From Streptomyces sp. P3 (lineage in GTDB: Bacteria; Actinomycetota; Actinomycetes; Streptomycetales; Streptomycetaceae): a DNA stretch of 64,000 nt. The notes beneath the pieces were generated by a model. The model saw only the letters and a program-made list of their open reading frames with translations. It did no database searches and was not told where the DNA came from. Location: NCBI RefSeq assembly GCF_003032475.1, contig NZ_CP028369.1:5890001-5954000 (forward strand), written 5' to 3'. Positions 36,343-45,407 of this stretch are shown piece after piece (the stretch's first letter is position 1; each line of letters starts with the position of its first letter). The position numbers were made by a program, and so were the translations under genes.

Positions 36343-37101
36343 ATGAGTGCGCGGGACGGCCCCACGCTCATCAACTCCGTGCAGCGGGCATTCCGTCTGC
36401 TGGAGGCGGTGAGCGAGCACGACAACGGCGCGCCGGCGAAACAGCTGGCACGGGAGGCCGGGCTGCCCCTGGCCACCGCCTACCACCTGCTGCGAACCCT
36501 GGTTCACGACGGCTACCTGCAAAAACTCGAGGACGGCGGGTTCATCCTCGGTGACCGGCTGCGTACGCTGCACACCGCGGGCCGCGGCCAGGCGCTGCTC
36601 GGCCGGGTCCGTCCGACGCTCGCCGCGCTGCGGGACGAGCTGACGACCGCCGCCTACCTCACGTTCTACGAGGAGGGCGAGATCCGGGTCGCCGAGATCG
36701 TGGACGGTCCGCGGACGCCCCGTGTGGACCTGTGGGTCGGTTTCGAGGACGCGGGGCACGCCACCGCCCTCGGCAAGTCCGTCCTGCGGGAGATGAACGA
36801 CGACGCCCGGCAGGACTACCTCTCGCGCCACCAGCTCGCCGACCTCACCCCGAGGACCATCACCAGCGCTCCGGAACTGATCCGGCGACTGGACGACTCG
36901 CCCGTGGCCCCGGCCGTCACCGACCTCGAGGAGTACGCCCTCGGCACGGTCTGCGTCGCCGTCCCCGTCTACAGCGGCGACGTCATCGGCTCGCTCGGCG
37001 TCTCCCTGCCCGCCGACCGGCTGTCCCGGATCGAGCAGGTACGGGACCGGCTGATCCCCACCGCGAACCGCGTGACCAGGACTCTTTCTCTGGGCGCCTG
37101 A
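36343..37101 (+). CDS. IclR-family transcription regulator
   Basis: A 252-residue regulator with an N-terminal winged helix (about 8-70; A-F-R-L-L-E-A-V-S, A-G-L-P-L-A-T-A-Y-H-L-L-R-T-L) and an IclR effector domain (G-H-A-T-A-L-G-K-S-V-L, E-E-Y-A-L-G-T-V-C-V-A-V-P-V, G-S-L-G-V-S-L-P). Effectors are usually small aromatic or aliphatic acids. The target is not evident: it lies between two SpoIIE phosphatase genes on the same strand. ATG 36343 lacks a clear ribosome-binding site. Confidence 0.9.
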   Translation: MSARDGPTLINSVQRAFRLLEAVSEHDNGAPAKQLAREAGLPLATAYHLLRTLVHDGYLQKLEDGGFILGDRLRTLHTAGRGQALLGRVRPTLAALRDELTTAAYLTFYEEGEIRVAEIVDGPRTPRVDLWVGFEDAGHATALGKSVLREMNDDARQDYLSRHQLADLTPRTITSAPELIRRLDDSPVAPAVTDLEEYALGTVCVAVPVYSGDVIGSLGVSLPADRLSRIEQVRDRLIPTANRVTRTLSLGA

Positions 37102-37172
37102 TCGTTCATTATCTGAAAAGCTGCGCCTTGTGAGTGACGGCAGCCCTCCCTTTTCCTAGAGGAAACGGACAT

Positions 37173-38369
37173 ATGCGATGTGCCGCGGGGCACGGTGAGG
37201 ACTGCATAACCAGCATGAGTCAGGCCCGGAAGCATGGTGGCGACCCCATCCCGACGCGGCTGTTCGGAAGCCGGCCGGCAGGTCCCCTCCTGCCCGTCCT
37301 GATCGTCTTCGTCGTCGTGCTCGTCGATCTCGTCGGCGGAGCGGGGATGACCTGGCTGCCCCTGCTGGCGGCCGGCCCCGCGCTGGCCGCCACCACGAAC
37401 GGGCCGCGCGGTGTTCTCTGCGTCGGACTCCTGGCCGCCGTGCTCGGCGCGACCCTCGGCACCCGGGACGGGGCGCCCGGCACGGAGCTGACGGCCGTGC
37501 TGGCCGCCCTGCTGGCCGTCACCCTGGCGAGCGCCCTCGCCGGCGCGCTGCGCTCACGCCGGGAGCAGGTACTCGCCGACGTCCGCTCCGTCGCGGAGGC
37601 TGCGCAGCACGCGCTGCTGAAGCCGGTCCCCGCCACGGTCGGCCCCTTCGAGGTCGCCGTCCGCTACAGCGCGGCCGCCGCGGAGGCGAGGATCGGCGGA
37701 GACCTCTACGCGCTGGTGCCCACCCCCTACGGCGTCAGGCTGATCGTCGGCGATGTGCGGGGCAAGGGGCTGCCCGCCGTGGGGACCGCCGCCCTCGTGG
37801 TCGGCGTCTTCCGCGAAGCCGCCTACGACGAGCCCGATCTCCTCGCCGTCGTCGACAGGATCGAGCGAAGCCTGGCGCGCAACCTCGGCGCCGACGACTT
37901 CGTCACCGCCGTCGTCGCCGGGCACCCGCGGCCGGGGGAGCTGGAAGTGGTCAACTGCGGACACGCGCCGCCGCTGCTGGTGCGTTCGTCCGAGGACGTC
38001 GTGGCCGTCGAGAGCCCCCACCCGGCGCCGCCCCTCGGTCTGCGCGCCCTCACCGACCAGCGGCCCGACCTCCAGGTGCTGCCGTTCGCCGACGGGGACC
38101 AACTGCTGCTCTACACGGACGGCGTCATCGAGGCCCGCGACCGCCACCGGGAGTTCTACCCGCTCGCCGAAGGACTGTCCCGCCACCTCTGCGACGAGCC
38201 GGCGCGCACGCTCGACTCGATCCACGAGGAACTGCTGACGCACGTCGGCGGACGACTGCACGACGACGCGGCGCTGCTGCTGATCCGCAAGCCGACGGCA
38301 GGCGCGACCGACGCCGACGTCGCCCAACCGGCCCTGGAAGGACTGGCGTTGGGGGAGAGCGCGGTGTGA
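37173..38369 (+). CDS. Membrane-anchored SpoIIE phosphatase
   Basis: A 398-residue protein. Residues about 37-125 contain three or four membrane helices (L-L-P-V-L-I-V-F-V-V-V-L-V-D-L, L-L-A-A-V-L-G-A-T-L, L-L-A-V-T-L-A-S-A-L-A-G), followed by a SpoIIE/PP2C domain (I-G-G-D-L-Y-A-L, I-V-G-D-V-R-G-K-G, N-C-G-H-A-P-P, Y-T-D-G-V-I-E-A-R, D-D-A-A-L-L). The G-D-V-R-G-K-G form is typical of this membrane subfamily. ATG 37173 follows GAGGAAA at 7-base spacing; GTG 37134 and ATG 37215 are alternatives. Confidence 0.9.
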   Translation: MRCAAGHGEDCITSMSQARKHGGDPIPTRLFGSRPAGPLLPVLIVFVVVLVDLVGGAGMTWLPLLAAGPALAATTNGPRGVLCVGLLAAVLGATLGTRDGAPGTELTAVLAALLAVTLASALAGALRSRREQVLADVRSVAEAAQHALLKPVPATVGPFEVAVRYSAAAAEARIGGDLYALVPTPYGVRLIVGDVRGKGLPAVGTAALVVGVFREAAYDEPDLLAVVDRIERSLARNLGADDFVTAVVAGHPRPGELEVVNCGHAPPLLVRSSEDVVAVESPHPAPPLGLRALTDQRPDLQVLPFADGDQLLLYTDGVIEARDRHREFYPLAEGLSRHLCDEPARTLDSIHEELLTHVGGRLHDDAALLLIRKPTAGATDADVAQPALEGLALGESAV

Positions 38370-38426
38370 CCTCGGTGACCCGGGCGACCTCTGTGATCGC
38401 CCTGCCCGGTGTCGCAGACTGTGCTC

Positions 38427-39245
38427 ATGACACGCATGAGGAAGATCGCGGCCGCCCTGCTGGCCGCATCGGGCGCACTGCTCGCGCTACCCCCCACCGC
38501 CTCTGCCGGCCCCGCCGCCTCCGCGCTCAGCCCCACACGCGCGGCGGACGGCACCCTCTCCCGCAGGACCTTCGTCCGCGAGAACTTCGACCGACTCCCG
38601 CTCGGTCCGGTCACCGCGGGCCACGGCTGGACCACCGACGCCAAGGACGGTTCCCTGACCGTCGAGCCCAGCGCGACCGGCCACGGCCGCGAACTGCGGC
38701 TGCACACGGAGGGCAACGGACGCGCCTTCCTCGTCCTGTCCGACCTCGCGCCCGCCGGGAACAGCCTCTGGGCCCGGCTGCGGCTGCGTGTCGACCGGTT
38801 CCCGATCGCGCCCGACTGGGCGCACTGGACCGTCGCCGAGGCGTCCGGGTCCGACGCCCCCACGCTGGTACGCCCGTTGGGCGGCCAGTACGTTCCCACC
38901 TCGCAGGCGAACTTCTGGGGCGTCGGCTCCGACCTCGGCCCCACCGGCGACTGGACCGCGTGGCGCACCTCCGCCCCCGCCACGGCCGGGACCTGGAGCT
39001 GCGTGGAGTTCCACCTCGACGCCACCGACAACCGCGTCACCGTGTACCAGGACGGCGTGGAGCGCTCCGATCTGACCGTCTCCACCAAGGAGCACGGCGG
39101 CAGCGCGGACGACTTCGTCTTCCCGCGCTTCGACACCCTCAAGCTGGGCTGGCAGCTGTACCAGTCCGGCCCGACGCCGTCGTCGTACGACGTCCGCATG
39201 GACGACGTGGCGCTCAGCACCCGGCGCGTCGGCGGATGCGCCTGA
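38427..39245 (+). CDS. Secreted Cip1-like carbohydrate-associated protein
   Basis: A 272-residue exported protein: Sec signal peptide (basic start, A-A-L-L-A-A-S-G-A-L-L-A-L, cleavage after A-S-A near residue 28). The mature part is a beta-rich domain with F-V-R-E-N-F-D-R-L-P-L-G, A-N-F-W-G-V-G-S-D and F-P-R-F-D-T-L-K-L-G-W-Q-L-Y. This resembles the Cip1 core domain, a fold related to polysaccharide lyases and first known from cellulolytic fungi. Catalytic residues cannot be assigned. Two close ATG codons (38427, 38436). It ends at a strong hairpin facing the arabinoside locus. Confidence 0.7.
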   Translation: MTRMRKIAAALLAASGALLALPPTASAGPAASALSPTRAADGTLSRRTFVRENFDRLPLGPVTAGHGWTTDAKDGSLTVEPSATGHGRELRLHTEGNGRAFLVLSDLAPAGNSLWARLRLRVDRFPIAPDWAHWTVAEASGSDAPTLVRPLGGQYVPTSQANFWGVGSDLGPTGDWTAWRTSAPATAGTWSCVEFHLDATDNRVTVYQDGVERSDLTVSTKEHGGSADDFVFPRFDTLKLGWQLYQSGPTPSSYDVRMDDVALSTRRVGGCA

Positions 39246-39266
39246 CGGCACCGTGTGAGACACGCG

Positions 39267-39297
39267 TCGGCGGGGCGTCGGTGCGACGCCCCGCCGA
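39267..39297. terminator. Bidirectional hairpin terminator
   Basis: TCGGCGGGGCGTCG (39267-39280) and CGACGCCCCGCCGA (39284-39297) form a perfect 14-bp stem with a GTG loop between two convergent genes. Confidence 0.75.
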
Positions 39298-39326
39298 AGT
39301 CCGTCGGGCCCTTGGGGGCTGCCGGG

Positions 39327-40484
39327 TCAGGACAGGAAGCTCCCGTAGGGGCCGCCCAGGATCTGGTTCTTCTGGCTCTGGCTGAAGTGGGTGTTCGGGT
39401 AGTCGTAGAAGGACGCGGACATCGGTGTGCCGTCGGTCGAGGACGAGTCGGGCAGGCCGAACGCGTGCCCGAGCTCGTGCACCATCCCGCCGTACCAGCG
39501 GTTCATCGACTGTCCGCTGGTGCCGGCGGCGCCGTCGGCGTCATGCCCGCTCAGGACGACCCAGCCGGGGCTCGCGCCCCCGCCCGCGCCTTCTCCCTCG
39601 GCGCTGATCTCGCCCACGTTGAGCCAACGGCTGTCGGGGTTGTTCAGGCCGAACTTCCTGGCGAGTTCGTTCTGCATGTTGGTGACGGCCCACCAGTAGC
39701 GGTCACCGCCGTTGGGTGTGTTCTCGTACCAGCTGCGCGGCTGGTCGCCGTTGACGACCTCCACGACGGTGGTGTTCAGCTTGAAGGTCTTGCCGAGCTC
39801 CTGCTGGTAGTAGCGCTGCGCCTCGCGCATCACCTTGGCGATGCCGTCGGGATACCGCTGGTCGAAGGGAACGTCGGACGGCTTCAGCCAGTACACCCGG
39901 ACGGTCTTCGTGGGTGGCGGGGTCGAGCCGCCGCCGCTGCCGGTGAAGCCGGCCAGCCGCCAGGTCCGGGCCCCCGTTCCGGTGCAGGGCAGTTGGACGA
40001 GGCCGGTGCCGGAGGCCGAGGAGTCTCCCGCCGGGGTGACGCACTTGCCGGAGGACACCGACTGCAGGCCGAAGACGTTGGTCGTGCCGCTGACGGTCAC
40101 GGGCACCAGACGGAACTTCTGGCTCGCGCCCGTGCCGCAGGCCCGCTGGACGATCGTGGCGTTGTCGGCGCCGGACGCCCCGTTGACGTCCACGCACCGC
40201 CCGCCGGTCGTGCCGACGGTGTACTGGTCGGTGGTCCCGCCGACCGGGGTGAAGGTGAAGTTCTGGTTGGGCTCGCCGTGGCAGGTCCACTGGATGAGCT
40301 GGAGGCCGTCGGCGGTGGAACTGCCCGGCACGTCCAGGCAGTTGCCGCCGCTGCGGTTCACCGCGGTGGAGCTGAACGCCGTGGCGGCGTGAACGGGCGG
40401 CGCGATCGCCACGGCTCCCGTCACCGCGCCGAACATCAGCGTGAGCACCAGCGCCCACAGGGGCAGGAATCGGGATCGGGTCAT
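39327..40484 (-). CDS. Secreted metalloprotease with ricin-type lectin domain
   Basis: A 385-residue exported protein. Signal peptide about 1-33 (V-H-A end); a ricin B-type beta-trefoil follows (about 36-185; G-G-N-C-L-D-V-P-G, G-G-R-C-V-D-V-N-G, S-G-K-C-V-T-P-A-G); then a Thr/Pro linker and a protease domain whose zinc site is H-E-L-G-H-A-F-G-L-P-D (His336, Glu337, His340, Asp346). H-E-x-x-H-x-x-G-x-x-D with Asp as third ligand is the snapalysin (M7) pattern, here in a larger protein. The lectin resembles that of the next gene (GH43), implying a shared polymer target. ATG 40484; the GH43 stop is 4 bp upstream, so it is operon-linked. Confidence 0.85.
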   Translation of the reverse strand: MTRSRFLPLWALVLTLMFGAVTGAVAIAPPVHAATAFSSTAVNRSGGNCLDVPGSSTADGLQLIQWTCHGEPNQNFTFTPVGGTTDQYTVGTTGGRCVDVNGASGADNATIVQRACGTGASQKFRLVPVTVSGTTNVFGLQSVSSGKCVTPAGDSSASGTGLVQLPCTGTGARTWRLAGFTGSGGGSTPPPTKTVRVYWLKPSDVPFDQRYPDGIAKVMREAQRYYQQELGKTFKLNTTVVEVVNGDQPRSWYENTPNGGDRYWWAVTNMQNELARKFGLNNPDSRWLNVGEISAEGEGAGGGASPGWVVLSGHDADGAAGTSGQSMNRWYGGMVHELGHAFGLPDSSSTDGTPMSASFYDYPNTHFSQSQKNQILGGPYGSFLS

Positions 40485-40488
40485 CCGG

Positions 40489-41985
40489 CTACTCCCCCGA
40501 GGGTGCGGGCAGGGTGGTGCCGAGGGCCACGGGTGTGCCGAAGTTCGGCGTGCCGTCGGCGTTCCAGGTGAACTTCTGCGCTCTGGTGCTCCTGTTCATG
40601 TCGCAACCGCCGCTCGTCGAGTTGTTGGCGTGGTAGACGATCCAGTCCTCGGTGCCGTCCGGCGACTTGAAGAAGCCGTTGTGCCCGGGGGCGTACACGC
40701 CGTTGGCGTTGGACCGCTGGAAGACCGGGTTAGGCGACTTGACCCAGGAGGAGGAACTGAGCGGGTCGCCGCCGTTGTAGGTGAGCATGCCCAGCTTGTA
40801 GTCGGGCGTGGAGCAGTGACTGGCCGAGTAGACGATGAACGTCTTCCCGCCCCGCTGGAGGACCTCGGCGCCCTCGTTGACCGCGCCGCCCACCGTCTCC
40901 CAGCTGTAGGTCGGCGTGGAGAGCACGCGCCGGGTGCCGCTCGCCGTCCACGGGTTGGACAGCGGCCGGATGAACATGGGCTGCGAGCCGTTGTAGAAGG
41001 TGCCCAGCAGGTAGAGCCGGCCGTCCAGTTGGAGGATGCCCGGGTCGAGCTCCCAGGTGTTGTCCTGGGTCGGGTCGAGCAGGTCGGCCTTGAAGCTGTA
41101 GGGGCCCATCGGATCGAGGCCCGCGCTCTCCAGCACGTGGATCCGCTGGGTGCCCAGGTCGTAGGGCTCCCGTCCGGCGGTGTAGTAGAAGTACCACCGC
41201 TTGCCGTTCGGACCGTCGAGCAGATGGAACTCGGGAGCCCACATGGTGCCGGCGCCGTTGGGCCGGGTGAGGTTGAAGATCACCTGGTCGGAGGCGGAGG
41301 CGAGGCCGGCGAGGGTGCTGGCCTTGCGCATGGTGACGGTCGAGTTCCAGGTCGTGGTCGCGAGATAGTAGTAACCGTTGTAGTACGTCAGCCAGGGGTC
41401 GGGCCCGTGCTGGGACAGCGGGTTGGTGAAGGTCTTGGTCCCGGTGCCGCCGCCGGCGAAGGCGGGCAGCCGCCACACCCGGCCGTTCGCCGTGGCGCAG
41501 GGCAGCTGCACCAGGTTGGTGTCGGAGGCCGACGAACCGCCGCCCGGCGTCACGCACTTGCCCGAGCTCACGGAGACCAGATTGAAGGTCTTGTCGGTTC
41601 CGCTCACCGCCACCGGCACGAGCCGCCACTGCTGGTTGGTCCCGCCGTGGCAGGGCCACTGGATGATCGCCGCGTTGTCCGCCGTGGACGCCCCGTAGAC
41701 GTCGACGCACTGGCCGGACTGCCCGGTGATCGTGTAGGTGTCGGCGGTGCCGGAGACCAGGGTGTACCCGAAGTTCTGGTTGGCGCCCGAGGCGCAGGAG
41801 AAGGCCCGTAGCTGGGCCCCCGCCGTCGTCGAACCACCGGGCAGGTCGAGGCAGTTGCCGCCGTTGAGGTTGACCCCCGTCGAGGTGAACGCGACGGCGG
41901 CGGAGGCGGTGGGCGGAGCCACCAGGAAGGCGACCGCCACAAGGAGCGCCGCGAAAAGCGCGGACAGGCATCTGGAACGGGTCAC
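40489..41985 (-). CDS. Secreted GH43 glycosidase with ricin-type lectin domain
   Basis: A 498-residue exported enzyme. Signal peptide about 1-29, ricin B-type lectin about 31-180 (G-G-N-C-L-D-L-P-G, G-Q-C-V-D-V-Y-G), then a GH43 five-bladed propeller. Candidate catalytic triad: Asp in H-G-P-D-P-W-L, Asp in E-L-D-P-G-I-L and Glu in N-E-G-A-E-V-L. GH43 enzymes are mostly alpha-L-arabinofuranosidases, arabinanases or xylosidases; the W-A-P-E-F-H-L and Y-S-A-S-H-C-S forms fit arabinofuranosidase-like members. GTG 41985 overlaps the stop of the upstream glycosidase gene by 4 bp. A 1307-codon open frame covering this gene and the antisense of the next is a shadow. Confidence 0.92.
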   Translation of the reverse strand: MTRSRCLSALFAALLVAVAFLVAPPTASAAVAFTSTGVNLNGGNCLDLPGGSTTAGAQLRAFSCASGANQNFGYTLVSGTADTYTITGQSGQCVDVYGASTADNAAIIQWPCHGGTNQQWRLVPVAVSGTDKTFNLVSVSSGKCVTPGGGSSASDTNLVQLPCATANGRVWRLPAFAGGGTGTKTFTNPLSQHGPDPWLTYYNGYYYLATTTWNSTVTMRKASTLAGLASASDQVIFNLTRPNGAGTMWAPEFHLLDGPNGKRWYFYYTAGREPYDLGTQRIHVLESAGLDPMGPYSFKADLLDPTQDNTWELDPGILQLDGRLYLLGTFYNGSQPMFIRPLSNPWTASGTRRVLSTPTYSWETVGGAVNEGAEVLQRGGKTFIVYSASHCSTPDYKLGMLTYNGGDPLSSSSWVKSPNPVFQRSNANGVYAPGHNGFFKSPDGTEDWIVYHANNSTSGGCDMNRSTRAQKFTWNADGTPNFGTPVALGTTLPAPSGE

Positions 41986-44900
41986 GGTCCGTACACCTTT
42001 GCTTCGAGGAGGCCGACGGAGTTGGAGCCGTTGCCGGTGAGCAGCACCCGTAGCCGGGTGGTGCTCACGGCGGTGAAGGAGACGGTGTCGTACTGGTTCT
42101 TGGCCAGCGGGTAGCCGCTCGCGCCGGGCACGTCGGCGTAGGCGCTGCCGTTCCAGTACTGGAGCTTCCAGGAGGCCGGCATGTCGATGCCCTCGTCGTC
42201 GTCGAAGAAGTACACGTCGGCCTTGTTGACGGTCTTCGCGGACGGCCAGGTCAGTTCGGCCCACTGCTGCCCGGTCTCCGGCCAGGTGCCCCAGCGCGGG
42301 TTGACCGTGTCGTTGGACGACGGCGGGTCGATCCCGTCGTTGACCGCGGCGACGCTCTCCCAGGGGGAGGTGTAGGACGCCGTCGCCGTCGCGGACGTGG
42401 CCAGGTTGGCCGGTGGCTGAGGCGGCTGGACACCGCCCCGGTTGTACGCCTTGACCTCGGTGAGACCGGTCTTGGCGCCGGAGGCGTTGGTGGCCAGGAT
42501 CCGCACGCGCTGGGCGGTGACCGCGGGGAAGCGCACCAGGTTGTAGTTGGCCCGTGGCGCCGAAGGGCTCTTGGTCTGGCCAGGCACGTCCACCCACGCA
42601 CTGCCGTTGTGGTACTGGACGGCGTAGGCGGACGGCGCCCGGTAGGTCCCCGAGGCCGGGCGGCTGTCCTTGAAGTACAGGCGCATCTCGTTCAGGGTGC
42701 GCGCCGTGCCGAAGTTCAGTTCGTACCAGTCCTGGCCGTTGGGGGACCCGCCGGCTCCCCAGAAGGGCTCGTTGGTGGGATAGCCGTCCACCGCGCCGGA
42801 GGTGCTGCTGCCGGAGCCGGTGTACGAGGCGCTGGTCGTCGCCCCGGTGGCGAGGTTGGTCAGGTCGGCGGTGAGGTCGACACCGGCCTTGGCGAGCATG
42901 TCGACCATCCGGGGGCTGTTCTGCACCACCTGCTGGGGTGCCTGCAGTCCGGACACGGCCGTGTGGTGGGTGACCGTGCCGCTCGTGGTGACATCGCCGG
43001 TGGCGGGGTCCCAGGTGAAGGGCACGAGTGAGTTGACGGTGGCGGCCCGGGTGCCGTTGACGTAGATCGAGTAACCCTCCGGGACGCCGGGATAGCGCAC
43101 CACCCCGTCGGCCGGGTCGTCCCAGACGATCGACAGGTCGGCGTTGCGGTAGCGGAGGTTGTTGACGGTGAAGTGGCTCCAGCCGATGTTGATGGGGGAG
43201 ACCTCCACCTTGGCGTCGTTGCGCGGCCGGAGCCCGGCGACGTCCTCGATCACCGTCCAGTTGCTGCTGCCCAGGATGTTGTGGTGGATCCATGAGCGGT
43301 AGTCGATGTTGCTGCCGTTCCAGTCGGCCCAGAACTCGTTGGCGTCGGGCCACTGGGTGTTGCCGCCGACGTACTGCGCCCAGGTGTTCCAGTAGAGGAG
43401 CTTCTTGTAGTCCGTGGCGTTCATCCACGAGTTGGGGTAGTTGCGCAGCACGGAGGAGTACAGCCGGAACTGCACGGTGGAGTTGATGGTGGAGAAGTTG
43501 TTGGAGCCGGGGTTGCCGGCGTCCGCCGCTGCCTTCTTGTCGGCCTGGTTGGCGGTGTAGAAGGGGAAGACCGGGTACTGCGCGGGGTCGTCGTAGAGGC
43601 GCAGGGCCTGCTTGTACGTCACCGTGTTGGGGACGGCGCCGACCGAGAACGGGTAGTAGTTGTTGATCTCCTTCCAGGGGACCCACTCGTTGGTCGACTT
43701 CAGCCGGTGCTCGAAGAGCTGCCGGTTCGGGTTCCACAGGACGTTGACGATGGCGTCCTTGATCTGCGTCGCGAGGGTGCGCATCTCGGCGGCCTTGGCG
43801 GTGTTGCCGGTCGCCTCGTAGGCCTGCGCGGCGGCGAGCGCGCCGCTGTACTGGTAGGCGGACTCGGCTCGGTCCATGTTGCCCGGCTTCCAGTGGAAGG
43901 ACACCGCGTCGGCGTCGTTGCCGGTCAGCGCGCCCCAGTCGTACTCGATCAGCTTGTTGTTGTCGTGGTCGTAGTAGGCGAGCTGCCCCTTGACGTCGCC
44001 CTCGGCGTAGCGGGCGAGGTTGCCGGCGATGGCCGGCTGCCCGCCGTGGATCTGGTAGCTCTTCCAGGCTGCTTCGGCGATGTACTGGGTGTAGCTGTTG
44101 GACCAGTTCTCCGGGTCGCCGGGGTTGTCGAGGAAGCGGCCGCCCTTGGAGGTCTGCCCGACGCTGAGCCAGTCCCCGTAGGCGTAGGACGGGTCGCGCA
44201 GGTACTTGAGGTCGTCGATGTGCATGGGCTGGGTCAGCGCGATCGCGTTGTTGTACCCGAGGACGCCCTCGGTCGACGTCGGGAACTGGAAGGTCTGCCC
44301 GGGGATGTCGGCGTCGAGGTTGTTGAAGCGCATCAGCCACCAGCGGTAGTAGATGTTCTTCTTGATCGCGGGCTCGGGCACGTCGATGTAGGGCACGTTC
44401 TTCGCCCACCACAGGTTGTAGGCCTTGACGTGGGTGGCGAAGGCGGTGGCGTCGCTGTAGCCCGCGTACGCGTTGTACTCGGTGAGCGAGTCGGGGAGCT
44501 CGTCGGTGACGAAGCCCATCACGACCTTCGTGGTCACCGTGGCGCCGGCGCCGACGGTGACGGACCGGTTCAGGCCGCCGCCGGAGACGCTGAAACCGTC
44601 GCCGGTGAGCCGCGGCCGGATGGTGGTGAGGTTGTTGTAGGCGTTCACCTGGCCGGTCAGTTCGCTGCCGCTTCCCGACGTGGCGTACGGCGACGTCGCC
44701 CGCAGCTGCAAGGTGGTGGAGCTGCTGCCGTTGTTCTTGATCGACAGGTTGGTGACGGCGACGTTGTTCTCGGTGATGAACTTGGTCTGGGTGACCGCGA
44801 TCGAGCCGCTGGTGTGGACGCTCCTCCAGTGGCTCGGAACCTGCCGGCGCTGGGAGACCTGCTCGGTGAAGGTACCCGGGGTGATCGCGACGGTGTAGGC

Positions 44901-45242
44901 GTTGTTGTCGTTGATGCTCTCCCAGTAGGCGACATGGCCGCCGAAACCGAGAACCGCCGGGTCGTGGGTCTTCATGAAGAGCGCACGCCCCCGGCTCATC
45001 AGCCAGGGTCCGGCCGGGTCGTCGCCGGAGCGGGCGAGCAGACGGTCCATCCAGAAATCGGTGCCGGAACTCTCGGCGTCGTAGATGCTGCGCATCATGT
45101 CACCGGGCGTGTAGGCGACGGGCGGTGCCGGGATCGCGGGCCCGCTGAAGACGGGGAACCCGATGGTCTGCGCGGCGGAGGCCGGGCTGACGGAACAGAC
45201 GGAACACAGGATGAGCACGAGGGCGACGAGGAGGCGCTTCAT
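41982..45242 (-). CDS. Large secreted six-hairpin glycosidase (MGH1-like) with two carbohydrate-binding-like domains
   Basis: First gene of the minus-strand operon: 1086 residues with signal peptide about 1-24 (S-P-A-S-A-A). An N-terminal beta-sandwich (about 40-270) precedes an alpha/alpha barrel of the MGH1-like glycosidase clan (Y-R-W-W-L-M-R-F, T-S-T-E-G-V-L-G-Y-N, W-P-D-A-N-E-F-W-A-D-W, S-W-I-H-H-N-I-L-G). Two discoidin-like domains end the chain (about 800-945 and 950-1086), each starting N-L-A-T-x-A-T. Members of this group are found next to GH127 and GH43 enzymes; specificity is unproven. ATG 45242 has GAGAGGGAG upstream. It is translationally coupled to GH43. Confidence 0.85.
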   Translation of the reverse strand: MKRLLVALVLILCSVCSVSPASAAQTIGFPVFSGPAIPAPPVAYTPGDMMRSIYDAESSGTDFWMDRLLARSGDDPAGPWLMSRGRALFMKTHDPAVLGFGGHVAYWESINDNNAYTVAITPGTFTEQVSQRRQVPSHWRSVHTSGSIAVTQTKFITENNVAVTNLSIKNNGSSSTTLQLRATSPYATSGSGSELTGQVNAYNNLTTIRPRLTGDGFSVSGGGLNRSVTVGAGATVTTKVVMGFVTDELPDSLTEYNAYAGYSDATAFATHVKAYNLWWAKNVPYIDVPEPAIKKNIYYRWWLMRFNNLDADIPGQTFQFPTSTEGVLGYNNAIALTQPMHIDDLKYLRDPSYAYGDWLSVGQTSKGGRFLDNPGDPENWSNSYTQYIAEAAWKSYQIHGGQPAIAGNLARYAEGDVKGQLAYYDHDNNKLIEYDWGALTGNDADAVSFHWKPGNMDRAESAYQYSGALAAAQAYEATGNTAKAAEMRTLATQIKDAIVNVLWNPNRQLFEHRLKSTNEWVPWKEINNYYPFSVGAVPNTVTYKQALRLYDDPAQYPVFPFYTANQADKKAAADAGNPGSNNFSTINSTVQFRLYSSVLRNYPNSWMNATDYKKLLYWNTWAQYVGGNTQWPDANEFWADWNGSNIDYRSWIHHNILGSSNWTVIEDVAGLRPRNDAKVEVSPINIGWSHFTVNNLRYRNADLSIVWDDPADGVVRYPGVPEGYSIYVNGTRAATVNSLVPFTWDPATGDVTTSGTVTHHTAVSGLQAPQQVVQNSPRMVDMLAKAGVDLTADLTNLATGATTSASYTGSGSSTSGAVDGYPTNEPFWGAGGSPNGQDWYELNFGTARTLNEMRLYFKDSRPASGTYRAPSAYAVQYHNGSAWVDVPGQTKSPSAPRANYNLVRFPAVTAQRVRILATNASGAKTGLTEVKAYNRGGVQPPQPPANLATSATATASYTSPWESVAAVNDGIDPPSSNDTVNPRWGTWPETGQQWAELTWPSAKTVNKADVYFFDDDEGIDMPASWKLQYWNGSAYADVPGASGYPLAKNQYDTVSFTAVSTTRLRVLLTGNGSNSVGLLEAKVYGP

Positions 45243-45307
45243 GGGCTCCCTCTCCGGTTGGCGGTATCGGGGTGTCATGCGCCTGACATACGTGCGAGGA
45301 AACTCAC

Positions 45308-45363
45308 CTAAAAGGTTTTCGCAACGTAGGAGCGAGCTGATGCCGTGTCAAGGGAAAGCGCTT
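45308..45363 (-). promoter_or_regulatory. Promoter and putative LacI operator of the glycosidase operon
   Basis: On the minus strand TTGACA (45351-45346), 17-bp spacer, TACGTT (45328-45323). Directly downstream is GCGAAAACCTTTTAGG (45322-45307), almost the same as the element after the -10 of the opposite operon. An AAGCGCTT palindrome (45356-45363) sits just upstream of the -35. Confidence 0.75.
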
Positions 45364-45407
45364 GAGCACGAGTTCACCGGCCGCACCGGAGCCCCGGGGA
45401 GCGCGGT

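Noticed and set aside
40489..44412. A 1307-codon minus-strand frame apparently fusing GH43 to another protein
   Set aside because: Its first 800 codons are out-of-register shadow of the large glycosidase gene; only the part from GTG 41985 is the true GH43.
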